From contig CAIIXF020000006.1 of assembly GCA_903813345.2 (NCBI GenBank), positions 28,401,936-28,465,935 on the forward strand: 64,000 nucleotides of DNA, written 5' to 3'. This document shows, piece after piece, positions 1 to 10,814 of this stretch; the stretch's first letter is position 1; every line of letters begins with the position of its first letter. The translations under genes and the position numbers were made by a program. A model generated the notes under the pieces. It made no database searches, was not told where the DNA came from, and saw nothing but the letters and a program-made list of their open reading frames with translations. Source of the DNA: Owenia fusiformis. Its lineage: Eukaryota; Annelida; Polychaeta; Sabellida; Oweniidae.

Positions 1-480
1 ACACATGAAATGTGACTATGATTTTCACTTATCTTGTTCCGCAAGCTAGCTCAAATAGGACTACAGTAGTACAGCCCATTTCACTGTTTTATTAGGTCAG
101 TAATTACTCCAAAAATAAGAAATCAAGAGACCATTACATGCAATGATATAGACTATGGAAAAGTATATTCATATTGAAAATGAATGACATTTGTATATTT
201 TTATACAGACAACTTAGTTTTTTGTGCAATAAGCCTGTGCCCTCTTGTAATTAATTGGCTGTAGTTATTGTGTATTACATTCTAATATTTCATAGCCTTG
301 CTAAAAGTGGGTGAACTTGGTTGAAGTTCGAAATTCTGGCAAAACTCATTCAAGTCATAATGAACACCGCTGAAATTTGAGACAGTCAAAACTTTATGGA
401 GTCCAAGAGAAAACAGAAGATGCACAGTGATAAATATCACACTCTGGAGAGAAAGAGTCCACCATGTATGCTAATTTGCC
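1..480. other. AT-rich sequence with no recognised gene
   Basis: No open reading frame of note, no clear exon with paired splice sites and no strong repeat is visible. If the minus-strand first exon proposed at about 1.16-1.39 kb is real, this stretch would be intron or the body of a gene leaving the left edge of the window. Confidence 0.4.
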
Positions 481-680
481 GGCGCATGCAGGGGTTTCAA
501 TAAATATTTTTTCAACAGGCTTTTTGGGAATTTCAACAGGCTGAAACTTATTTCACTAAAATAATTTAGGGTAAGGTAAGTAACAGTGAATTTTATTTCT
601 ACATATTTGAACAGGCGTAATTGAGATTTGAACAGGCATTTTCGCCATCCGCCTGTGCTTATTGAAACCCCTGGCATGCC
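481..680. mobile_element. Short inverted-repeat element (MITE-like)
   Basis: The left end at about 481-503 and the right end at about 659-680 are near-perfect inverted repeats around the core GGGGTTTCAATAA / TTATTGAAACCCC, enclosing about 155 bp with four ACAGGC words. The structure is that of a small non-autonomous DNA transposon. I cannot assign a superfamily and see no coding capacity. Confidence 0.5.
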
Positions 681-1163
681 AAAAACCTGATCAGATATTG
701 GTAGATCTACTCATCTTTCAAGTTGAACGCATTTTTCTACAATATTCGATGAAAATATTTGTGGTGCACATTGATAAAAACATGAAGATTAATGTCCATG
801 TTTGAAGAATTCTGATGTATTTGGTAATACACATTTGTTTTATTCCGTTTGAGTTTTCATTGGAAATTTATTCGTGAAATTTTTGCAGGGTGACTTGAGA
901 ATAAAATAAAACGTCATGACCAGCAATCAACCGGCAAGTTCAACTGCATTTGTCTACACGAACCTGTTAAATCATAAACTTATGCACTTCATAGTCTACT
1001 AAATCTTATTCGATAGTTCCTTTCGATGCTCAATCTGTAGTTATCTGGCAAATACGTCGTTTACTCTCACAAAGAAATAAATCACAAAAATAAGAAAATT
1101 CGACGTACAGACCGGGATTCTTTGGGGGTTATCACGCTGAATAAATGAAATAACAATACTTAC

Positions 1164-1390
1164 TGCGGTCCGTTCTGATGGGTGATGATTGTAGAACAAT
1201 CTAGTCCTTTTAAAACGCCGATTACCCGACGGATGGCAACAGATTTTCGCCGGATATCAAGAATTTTGAGAAATAAATCTCGTCCAAAATGGCGAACAAC
1301 GACAAATTATGCAAATGAGACTTTAATCTGTGACGTCATTTCCCATGATTCCTCTAAAACAGGTGCGAGGTCAATCACTTTCGGTTTATG
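1164..1390 (-). promoter_or_regulatory. Possible TATA-less promoter and noncoding first exon, minus strand
   Basis: Within about 100 bp there is a perfect octamer ATGCAAAT (about 1310), a perfect CRE TGACGTCA (about 1332), a ZNF143-like TTTCCCATGATTCC (about 1340) and a GGCG-bearing AAAATGGCG word (about 1288). Read on the minus strand, a clean 5' splice site (GCA then GTAAGTATTG) lies near 1163. Together these look like a housekeeping promoter followed by a short first exon whose gene would run off the left edge. No downstream exon was identified, so this is inference from motif clustering. Confidence 0.3.
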
Positions 1391-1429
1391 TTAGTGGTTG
1401 TGTTTTTTCGAGCTCTGACGTGTCTGAAG

Positions 1430-2060
1430 CTGCTAAGCTGCAAATCAAATTGAAATTGTTTGATTTTGATGAGATTGTTTGGTTCAGGTTTTGTGCATGA
1501 CTGATAAAGCTTGGCATAAGTAGGATTGTTTTGGATTTCTGAGTTGGCATGTCAGACATCTGGTTGAGACTCGGGTTGAGACTTCACTGGGGATATTGCG
1601 TGTATGGGTTGGTTATGTTTGATTGGCTGGAATGCTGAGTTGCTTGATAGAGTATGGTATTTATTTTCGATCCCTTTGTAAGTCTTAGATTGTCCAGGAA
1701 AGTTAAATCTACTGGGTATTTCCAGATTGTGTTACAACTGACTGAGAAAAAGAGGTATATTGGTATCGATGTCATACATCAGATGGTCAACAATTTTGTC
1801 AATATTTGAAATTTTTTGACATGGTTGAGGCATGGGATTGAGGCCACTAAGCAGCAAATAAGCCCGTAGTATATTCATCAGAGTTTGATTGAGATGGTTG
1901 GGATTGCTTATTATTGTCAATCATGTAGGAGGAATCAGTGTTCTAGAATTGTTTGAACACCGTTTGACTGACATTAAGATCAGTTGATATTGTTTTATAG
2001 TGAGGATTGAGATCTTTGGGTATTACTGAAATTATTAACGGTGAGTCATGGTTGAGACCT
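1430..2060. repeat. Degenerate GGTTGAGA-type short-period repeat
   Basis: The plus strand is rich in spaced variants of GGTTGAGA, GGTTGGGAT and TTGAGAC with no strict period. The words are the same as those forming the 93-bp array at 5.15-7.92 kb, so this may be a decayed or ancestral relative. No coding signal is visible. Confidence 0.4.
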
Positions 2061-2159
2061 CGAGCCATAATTGCGATTGAAAGACCTTTCGATTAGGTGC
2101 AATACTGCATCGGTTGCAAACCGCCCCGGTAACGCGTTGTTGGATACCACAGCAAAAAA

Positions 2160-2285
2160 ATGCGTATGAATACAATGAATCCTGACATCAGGATTCATAC
2201 AGGATATGCACGCAGTGTGCCAATCTGGTATAAATCCTGACACCTGGATTCATACAGGATATGCACGCAGTGTGCCAATCCTGTA
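2160..2285 (+). repeat. Short direct repeat of about 50-60 bp
   Basis: A block containing GGATTCATACAGGATATGCA and CGCAGTGTGCCAATC occurs twice in succession (around 2190-2225 and 2243-2280), with the palindromic word ATCCTGACATCAGGAT in the first copy. It looks like a local duplication; no function is evident. Confidence 0.6.
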
Positions 2286-2289
2286 CGTA

Positions 2290-3780
2290 TCCTGAGTCTA
2301 TTTGACCTACAAGCCCCAGGCCTACATTTTTCCACTCACCACGTAGGTTCTGATTTTAATTTCCAGTCTTGCACAGTTATCATAAAAACTATTCATTCAA
2401 GGAAATACAACAGGGGCAAATCGTATTCGCCTAATGAATTATTATATAAACCCGTTTATAGGCAGCGTATACGTTATTGATCTCCCCTGGATACCCGCCT
2501 GATCAAATTGTATTAAAATTGGTTAGGTGTTATGCAATTTCAGCATAATGTTTACGTTTTAAAATGCATGAACGTGTAGAAGTATGGTCTTCTGGGGATT
2601 AATCCTCCCCTTCTTATAAATTCCTTCACCAATTGAGGATGGATATAAGAATATAATTGTAATTACGTTACGTGTATTCCTCCAGAACGCCCAAATATAG
2701 AAGACGGGCAGTCCCCTGTGGTCATAATATTACACGTTCACGTAACGTTCTCGGAGAAAACGCGTAGCCTAGCTTCTATATTTTACCTGTGTTTTTCGTA
2801 GGCTACAGATTGTATCTTTGAGTAAATGAGGCAGATCAGACGAAATTGTGTTACGTTTCTCGTACACGTTTCCTGATTTTGTGCAATATAAGGTCCCTTT
2901 CGTGTGTCATTCATCATTTTGTAGCGACCCAGGGGGCAATGTGCTTCATTTATACTGACGTCTGTTGATAGCTTAGCGAATAAGTATGCACAGCCTGACT
3001 CTGAGAGTGTACGCAGTAATCCCAAGTGACCGACCCTCCCTCACTCACAGTGTCACTGAAGCCGTCAAACGGGAAAGAGTGAACAGAATAGTGATGTTAA
3101 ATAGATATAGCCCTAACAACTACTAATTTCTAACTAAAATTACATGATTTTGCTTAATAATAATGGTAAATCACAACTGAATTGAAATACAGATCATAGG
3201 AAATTACCGATGCGCTAATCAATTCAAAGCACCCGTCCCCCACAAAAAGGGAGGGGGCTGAAGGAGCGCAGATAAACGCACAAAACGATCCTACGAAGAA
3301 GGGTTAGAGCTTCACTATGGACATGATTGGCACGTTACCCACTCCGATCCAATCTGATAGAGGCATCTTTGCACAGATGTTGGCCAGATCGTTTTGTAGT
3401 AGGATCTCGTAGGCTCAAAGAATAAACAGGCATATTAATTGAGCTACTGATTCTACTACAAAAGAATCTGGCCGGGGAGCAATGAATGAATGATTAAAAC
3501 TGGATTTGCTGAAATGAGGATTTCCATGTTCAAATAAAAGAATTTTCAAGATACAATCCAACGAGTGTATGAGAGTTTTATGAGAGTTTAATGGTCATCT
3601 TATGAATGGTAATAACTTAATTTGAAAAAATGATCTACTTTTCTACACATTATATAGTTTTAGAAAACACATCGGACACTTCTTTTGTTCTTTGTACAAT
3701 GTGTTCGGAATGAAATGAAACATCTGTCTGAACCTCGTTGGAACAAAATGACATACTAGTATATAGGGATTATCCAATAT
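2290..3780. other. Intergenic sequence with no recognised gene
   Basis: This stretch contains scattered short ORFs without conserved motifs, a C/G-run segment near 3230-3260 and no obvious splice-paired exon. I see nothing assignable in it. Confidence 0.4.
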
Positions 3781-3782
3781 GA

Positions 3783-3902
3783 GGTTCAGGATATTGGGAT
3801 TATCCCGAGGCCAATATATCTGCCCGAGGGCCGTAGATCCTGAGGGTAGATCTCGGGCAGATATATTACATTGGCCTCGGGATAATCCCAATATCCTGAA
3901 CC
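3783..3902. repeat. Near-perfect palindrome with 46-bp arms
   Basis: The left arm (about 3783-3828) begins GGTTCAGGATATTGGGATTA and the right arm (about 3852-3902) is its reverse complement with a 5-bp insertion, around a 23-bp loop. Such a structure is typical of a short foldback MITE or a hairpin relic. Confidence 0.8.
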
Positions 3903-4274
3903 GCCCAATCGTGGAAATGTTTTAGAATATTCATGTCCAGTTTTATTTTCTTGGCCGTGGTCGGATTTTCCTGTCCTTTCGGATATTCCCACATTTATTT
4001 TCTCGGATTTTTGATCAACCGAATGCTCATTCCCTTCTTTAACATGTTTAAATCGCGTTCGTACTTCTCCATTGTCGTTTATGCTATACTTTTTCTGCCT
4101 GCTCGGAGCGGGACGTAAAGCTATATTTGCCCGCTAATGAAAGTTTTAACAAACCTGCTTTATAACACGTCCAAGTATATGGGATAAACGTTTTTAGCTT
4201 TCTCAATATTGTAATTGTACAAATGAAAGTTATTTGTATAACTATTATATTTTGCAAGATCTAAGAAAATGTTG

Positions 4275-4917
4275 TACAGGGTGTCCCGAAAGTATGCCCC
4301 CCCCCCCTAGGCAGACATATTCCACTGTCCTCGTAGTATGTGTCATATATCATTTTAAAGCTTATCCAAAGTTACATTGATTTGCCAAGTATCATGGTTT
4401 AACTCCCAAATGGGAAAAAGTTACAGTCATTTTAAAAGTTAGTGTTTTGTCAAAATAAAGTTCAATTTTACACCAAATTACTAGTCAATGAGCCCCCCCC
4501 CTTGGCCATGTTAACAGCAGCAATTATTTTCAAATATGACCTTAAAAGCCCTTCAAATAGGGGTGTGGAATTTTATAACCCTCTTAAAACCATGGCCAAG
4601 AGTTTCCTTAGAGTTTCCACCCTCACCATTCTCTTTTTCCAACTCAAAATCCATCCGACCCGAAAATAATTGCTGCTGTTAAGATGGCCCGGAAGGATAC
4701 ATTGACTAGTGATTTGGTGTCAAATTTAACTTAATTTTGACCAAACACTAAATTTTGAAATGCCTGTAATTTTTTCACATTTGAGAGTTGAACCATGATA
4801 CTTGGTGCATCAATGTAACTTTGGACAAGCTTTAAAATGATATATGACACATACTTTGACGACACTGGTATATGTCTGCCTAGGGGGTGGGGGGGCATAC
4901 TTTCGGGACACCCTGTA
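4275..4917. mobile_element. TA-flanked MITE with CAGGGTGTCCCGAAAG ends
   Basis: The left terminus reads TA-CAGGGTGTCCCGAAAGT and the right terminus is its reverse complement ending at 4917, with inverted similarity continuing about 45 bp through CCTAGGCAGACATAT and further inside the arms. The ends abut TA on both sides, the target preferred by Tc1/mariner-like elements. There is no transposase. The internal arms are also partly self-complementary, so the whole 643 bp can fold back. Confidence 0.8.
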
Positions 4918-5149
4918 TATGCCATTTTGTTCCAACAAGGCACAAGGTTCGGATAGATATTTTATTTCATGATCAAGAATTGGTAGAAAAGAACAAAAAA
5001 ACAATTGCACTAAAACAAAACAAATGTTTACAAAATCAAAAATATAAAATACATATGAATAAACCTTTTAGGGGATATTTATCGAGACTGGAAACTATGG
5101 GCTTTCATGACTTGATTTGGAAGTGGTGATTGGTGTTTGTTCGTTGTTC

Positions 5150-7916
5150 ATCCTGGTTGAGATTGCTCAATATGGTTGAACTTGCTTGTTATTCAACATG
5201 GTTGAGATTACTTAACATAGTTGCGATTGCTTCTTACTAATCACCCTGGTTGAGATTGCTCAATATGGTTGGGATTGCTTGTTATTCAACGTGATTGAGA
5301 TTACCTAACATAGTTGCGATTGCTTCTTACTAATCACCCTGGTTAAGATTGCTCAATATGGTTGGGATTGCTTGTTATTCAACGTGGTTGAGATTACTTA
5401 ACATAGTTGCGATTGCTTCTTACTAATCACCCTGGTTGAGATTGCTCAATATGGTTGAGATTGCTTGTTATTCAACGTGATTGAGATTACTTAACATAGT
5501 TGCGATTGCTTCTTACTATTCACCCTGGTTGAGATTGCTCAATATGGTTGGGATTGCTTGTTATTCAACGTGATTGAGATAACTTAACATATTTGCGATT
5601 GCTTCTTACTAATCACCCTGGTTAAGATTGCTCAATATGGTTGGGATTGCTTGTTATTCAACGTGATTGAGATAACTTAACATAGTTGCGATTGCTTCTT
5701 ACTAATCACCCTGGTTAAGATTGCTCAATATGGTTGGGATTGCTTGTTATTCAACGTGATTGAGATAACTTAACATAGTTGCGATTGCTTCTTACTAATC
5801 ACCCTGGTTAAGATTGCTCAATATGGTTGGGATTGCTTGTTATTCAACGTGATTGAGATTACTTAACATAGTTGCGATTGCTTCTTACTAATCACCCTGG
5901 TTAAGATTGCTCAATATGGTTGAGATTGCTTGTTATTCAACATGGTTGAGATTACTTAACATAGTTGCGATTGGTTCTTACTAATCACCCTGGTTAAGAT
6001 TGCTCAATATGGTTGAGCTTGCTTGTTATTCATCATGATTGAGATAACTTAACATAGTTGCGATTGCCTCGCGTTAATCACCCTGGTTGAGATTGCTCAA
6101 TATGGTTGAGATTGCTTGTCATTCAACCTGGTTGAGATTACTTAACATAGTTGCGATTGCTTCTTACTAATCACCCTGGTTGAGATTGCTCAATATGGTT
6201 AGATTGCTTGTTATTCAACATAGATGAGTTTACTTAACATAGTTGCGATTGCTTCTTACTATTCACCCTGGTTGAGATTGCTCAATATGGTTGAGATTGC
6301 TTGTTATTCAACGTGATTGAGATTACTTAACATAGTTGCGATTGCTTCTTACTAATCACCCTGGTTGAGATTGCTCAATATGGTTAGATTGCTTGTTATT
6401 CAACATAGTTGAGTTTACTTAACATAGTTGCGATTGCTTCTTACTAATCACCCTGGTTGAGATTGCTCAATATGGTTGAGATTGCTTGTTATTCAACGTG
6501 ATTGAGATTACTTAACATAGTTACGATTGCTTCTTACTAATCACCCTGGTTGAGATTGCTCAATATGGTTGAGATTGCTTGTTATTCAACGTGATTGAGA
6601 TTACTTAACATAGTTGCGATTGCTTCTTACTATTCACCCTGGTTGAGATTGCTCAATATGGTTGAGATTGCTTGTTATTCAACATGGTTGAGATTACTTA
6701 ACATAGTTGCGATTGCTTCTTACTTATCACCCTGGTTGAGATTGCTCAATATGGTTGAGATTGCTTGTTATTCAACGTGATTGAGATTACTTAACATAGT
6801 TGCGATTGCTTCTTACTAATCACCCTGGTTGAGATTGCTCAATATGGTTGGGATTGCTTGTTATTCAACATGATTGAGATTACCTAACATAGTTGCGATT
6901 GCTTCTTACTAATCACCCTGGTTGAGAATGCTCAATATGGTTGGGATTGCTTGTTTTTCAACGTGATTGAGATTACTTAACATAGTTGCGATTGCTTCTT
7001 ACTAATCACCCTGGTTGAGATTGCTCAATATGGTTGGGATCGCTTGTTATTCAACGTGATTGAGATTACTTAACATATTTGCGATTGCTTCTTACTAATC
7101 ACCCTGGTTGAGATTGCTCAATATGGTTGGGATTGCTTGTTATTCAACGTGATTGAGATTACTTAACATAGTTGCGATTGCTTCTTACTAATCACCCTGG
7201 TTGAGATTGCTCAATATGGTTGGGATTGCTTGTTATTCAACGTGATTGAGATTACTTATCATAGTTGCGATTGCTTCTTACTAATCATCCTGGTTGAGAT
7301 CGCTCAATATGGTTGAGATTGTTTGTTTTTCAACATGGTTGAGTTTACTTAACATAGTTGCGACTGCTTCTTACTATTCACCCTGGTTGAGATTGCTCAA
7401 TATGGTTGGGATTGCTTGTTATTCAACATGGTTGAGTTTACTTAACATAGTTGCGACTGCTTCTTACTTTTCACCCTGGTTGAGAATGCTCAATATGGTT
7501 GGGATTGCTTGTTTTTCAACGTGATTGAGATTACTTAACATAGTTGCGATTGCTTCTTACTAATCACCCTGGTTGAGATTGCTCAATATGGTTGGGATCG
7601 CTTGTTATTCAACGTGATTGAGATTACTTAACATATTTGCGATTGCTTCTTACTAATCACCCTGGTTGAGATTGCTCAATATGGTTGGGATTGCTTGTTA
7701 TTCAACGTGATTGAGATTACTTAACATAGTTGCGATTGCTTCTTACTAATCACCGTGGTTAAGATTGCTCAATATGGTTGGGATTGCTTGTTATTCAACA
7801 TGGTTGAGAATACTTAACATAGTTGTGATTGCTTCTTACTAATCACCCTGGTTAAGATTGCTCAATATGGTTGGGATTGCTTGTTATTCAATATGGTTGA
7901 GATAACTTAACATAGC
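5150..7916 (+). repeat. Tandem array of a 93-bp unit, about 30 copies
   Basis: The landmark CACCCTGG recurs every 93 bp (for example 5242 and 5335). Each unit contains four related sub-motifs of the form TTGAGATTGCT or TTGCGATTGCTT, indicating that the 93-mer grew from a shorter word of about 20-25 bp. Copies differ by a few substitutions, and an alternation of GATTGAGAT with GGTTGAGTT variants shows later block duplication. Open frames through the array (6595-6780, 7294-7524) are by-products of the period being divisible by 3. Confidence 0.97.
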
Positions 7917-8035
7917 TGGCCAAAAGATCTTTCAAAATCATGCAGTTTTCACCATTCTGAGCACTTTTTAAGTGATTTAGGCCATTTTTGGACCAAAATT
8001 GTCACAAGTTGTTTGAGGTGTCCAAATCATAACAA
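7917..8035 (+). repeat. Dispersed repeat fragment shared with 22,505-22,620
   Basis: Immediately after the 93-bp array, about 100 bp (GGCCAAAAGATCTTTC, then AATCATGCAGTTTTCACC and the TTTTTGGACCAAAATT block) is nearly identical to the interior of the MITE at 22,481-22,671. It is a partial copy of that family without its terminal inverted repeats. Confidence 0.8.
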
Positions 8036-8869
8036 ACAACAAAATATAATTGTTTTTATGCTTTATTTAGTATTTTGTAACGTACATTAATCAAATACAT
8101 CAATACAAATATCATATTAATTTAGCATCTGATATATTCTAATTGATAAACATTAATAAGCAGATAAGCATGGCTCTCGAAGTGAGTAACTATTTTATTG
8201 ACATAAAAATGTGCATGTATTCAATATCGAATAAACAAAAAGAAAAAAGTCAGGATGACAAAATTTCAATCAGTACCCATCATCAATTTGAGCAAAAAGT
8301 ATTTCAATAAGCTTTATAGCAGAATAAATAGATGTCAGCACTTGTTCTTCTTTGTTTTGGTTGGGCCAGACTGCCATAGGCTTCAATGATAAAAGTCACT
8401 TAATTTCATGATTTATCAAAAAGTGTTGGTTGAATCTGTCTAAAGCTTGCATGGCATACTATGGGATGACCATGGTAATGTACACATTGTGATTAATCAA
8501 CAATATTAATCAACAATATCAGTTGATTAATAGTAACAATACAAATAAACATAATAACAATGTATTGATTCAAAAGAATATATGAACAATGGTCTTAAAT
8601 AAGCAAAGCGTTATAATTCTTATCTTTCAATGCAGACTGACGGCTAAAGTAAAAGTTCTTCTTTATTGAAATAATGAAATAATGAACTTGAACATTGTTA
8701 ACCCTGAAAAATGCCTTATGAAAGCAAGCATTTCTTTCTGAACTTGTATCAATGAAAAAATAATATTATTAGTTTGAAGTATATAAATAGTTGTAATTGT
8801 GTAACAATGCTGATATGTTTAAATTGATTATAATTCAAATATAATACCAGGACTTTTTAATCCAAGAGT
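8036..8869. other. AT-rich spacer with no recognised gene
   Basis: The sequence is mostly AT-rich with short simple repeats (ATTAATCAACAATAT). About 60 bp near 8395-8460 resembles the interior of the TA-flanked MITE at 23,436-24,097 (TTAATTTCATGATTTATCAAA word). I see nothing else. Confidence 0.4.
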
Positions 8870-9530
8870 ATAACCACTGTTCCACAACTGGATGACTCTA
8901 ACTGCAGTTAGCTTCATTCAAGATGGTGGACAAAATTCGTTCGTTTTCGATAAATCTCCAATTACAGCCAAACCAAGCTGAATCTTGATCCCAAAGGTTT
9001 CGCCATGCAAATTAATAAAGATATAATTGTAAACAACCACAAATAAAGGCTCAAGCACCCGCGATATTAGAGAAATTGAAAGAAAACGGCTTCACTTAGA
9101 ATGACTCTAACTGAGGTTGATAATGAAGCTAACTCCAACACAGATTTTCACCATTGATGACTCTAACTGAATGGAGATTTATAATGGGCTATACAAATTA
9201 CCAATAAGCAGTTCCGTAACCAGGGGAAGCTGGAGGTTCGGTAGTTTCCCCCTCCCTGGCCAGAAATTATTTCAAATTCCCGCAGGTATTCACCACTCTG
9301 AGCACTTTTCGCACGATTTTCTAAACAAAACTATCAAAAAGCACCCCCCCTCCCCGATTCGAATAGCACCGGGGAATATTATCATTCTAAATTGTAAGCG
9401 AATGATGGATATACAGACAAATTCAGGTTTCATGTGATCTTATTTAGAAATAAATCACTTTCATTCAACTTTTATAATTTAAATTTGCTCATGTGCTTGT
9501 GACGAAGGTTCATAAATAAAAGGCTAGAGT

Positions 9531-10814
9531 ACCGACAATTGTCGGTTCTCAAGACTCTGATGGTGGCACGCTAGAGGACCGACAAATAAATTGTCGGTAT
9601 GGGAGATATGCTGTGTTTACACGCTAGAGGACCGACAAATATTGATTTTCGAATTTTCTGGCGCATGCGCAATGCGCGGGGGGATATTTCAGATATCATA
9701 CGGATATTTTGGGAACAAGTGCAAAACCCGGGGAGGGCATTAGCCCCGGTTACCCGGGGATTACCAAACCAAGTCAAAAAATGGTAGCCCGGGAACAGGG
9801 AATGGTAGTAAACGTTGAAAACGCAATAAAAAACATGAACAAGTAAGACGTTAGAGAGCTATTAATGCAGAGTAAACGGCTATATATATTCTAACGACCA
9901 TATTCTAAACAGACGGGATATTTCTCCTGAGCCGATCAGGCGTAGAAAGGGGCGTTTGCTACCCATTAGATAGAAGAAAATAGCTAGAATGTTTTTTATT
10001 TGAAGCTTATGGTATGAGGTTCCATATCCATCCGCCAAAAGGTATGACCCCTATATAGTCCATTTAAAAACCTGTGGTATCGTTCTAAATAACCCATAGT
10101 TGGCTTCTAGGGTACCTAGTATGCCACTATTTGGTATCAAAATAAAGAGGAGGAGTTCAACTTTCATTTGAATTACGAAAATAGCGATGTAGGTCAAAAT
10201 AGTTCCGAACGTGAGAATGTTTACTACGCGTTTGCCCGTCATATCAGAATTGAGGAAGTGGTAGCAAACGCGAGTTACAATAAATGGGCGCTGATATCTC
10301 AAAAAGTAACCTGACTCCCTATAATTTGATGTAGGTCAATCGAACCCCTATATGGACAGGTGCATTTTGATATATAACACTATGGGGGGTAAGCGGTTCA
10401 AATGGTTGGTCACGAACGCCATATGTGCAAAGTATTGTTATGAATTTTCGAATTTGGTGTTGGATTACGGTACTCATACCTTATAGCACAATTTTTGATG
10501 GAAGTTGCATTTGGCTCCCTTAGTTAATGGCCACGATTCCATCTCGCATGAGAGAGCTACCAAACGCAAAGTAAACAGTGATATATTCCAAATGAGATAT
10601 TTCTCCTGTGCCATGGCGTAGTAAGGGTAGAGAGCGACGGGGGCGAAAGCATCCCCTCCCCTAACTGTATATATCGACCCATTAGGTAGAACAAGAAAAT
10701 AGCTTTAAACTGTCAGTTCTCTATCTGGCACTACTAGGTGACGATAGAGTGCCGACAATTGTCGGTACCCCAGCAAATACCCCTGGACAGTCTCCAGTAC
10801 CGACAATTGTCGGT
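9531..10814. repeat. Three copies of a CCGACAATTGTCGG palindrome plus spaced half-sites
   Basis: ACCGACAATTGTCGGT occurs at 9531-9546 and 10,799-10,814, and a one-base variant (GCCGACAATTGTCGGT) at 10,751-10,766. A spaced version (ACCGAC, 9 bp, GTCGGT) lies at 9578-9598, and another ACCGACAAAT half-site near 9630. Each is preceded by GAGT, GAGG or CAGT. They may be ends of tiny inverted-repeat elements or protein-binding sites; the sequence alone does not say which. Confidence 0.7.

Noticed and set aside
1182-1394. 70-residue plus-strand ORF overlapping the putative promoter
   Set aside because: Arg/Thr-rich composition without motifs. The regulatory-motif cluster runs through it and no exon structure supports it.
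6595-7524. Open frames within the 93-bp array giving repetitive peptides (LLNMVEIACYST...)
   Set aside because: The period is a multiple of three, so frames stay open by construction. Stops recur in variant units and there is no start context or splice evidence.
5150-7916. CRISPR-like array or telomere-like repeat
   Set aside because: The whole 93-bp unit repeats without unique spacers, and the GGTTGAGATTGCT words do not form a TTAGGG-type hexamer run. The context is a eukaryotic genome.
9171-9437. 88-residue ORF
   Set aside because: It overlaps dispersed repeat sequence (CACTCTGAGCACTTTT with poly-C, similar to the MITE at 22.5 kb); no conserved domain.
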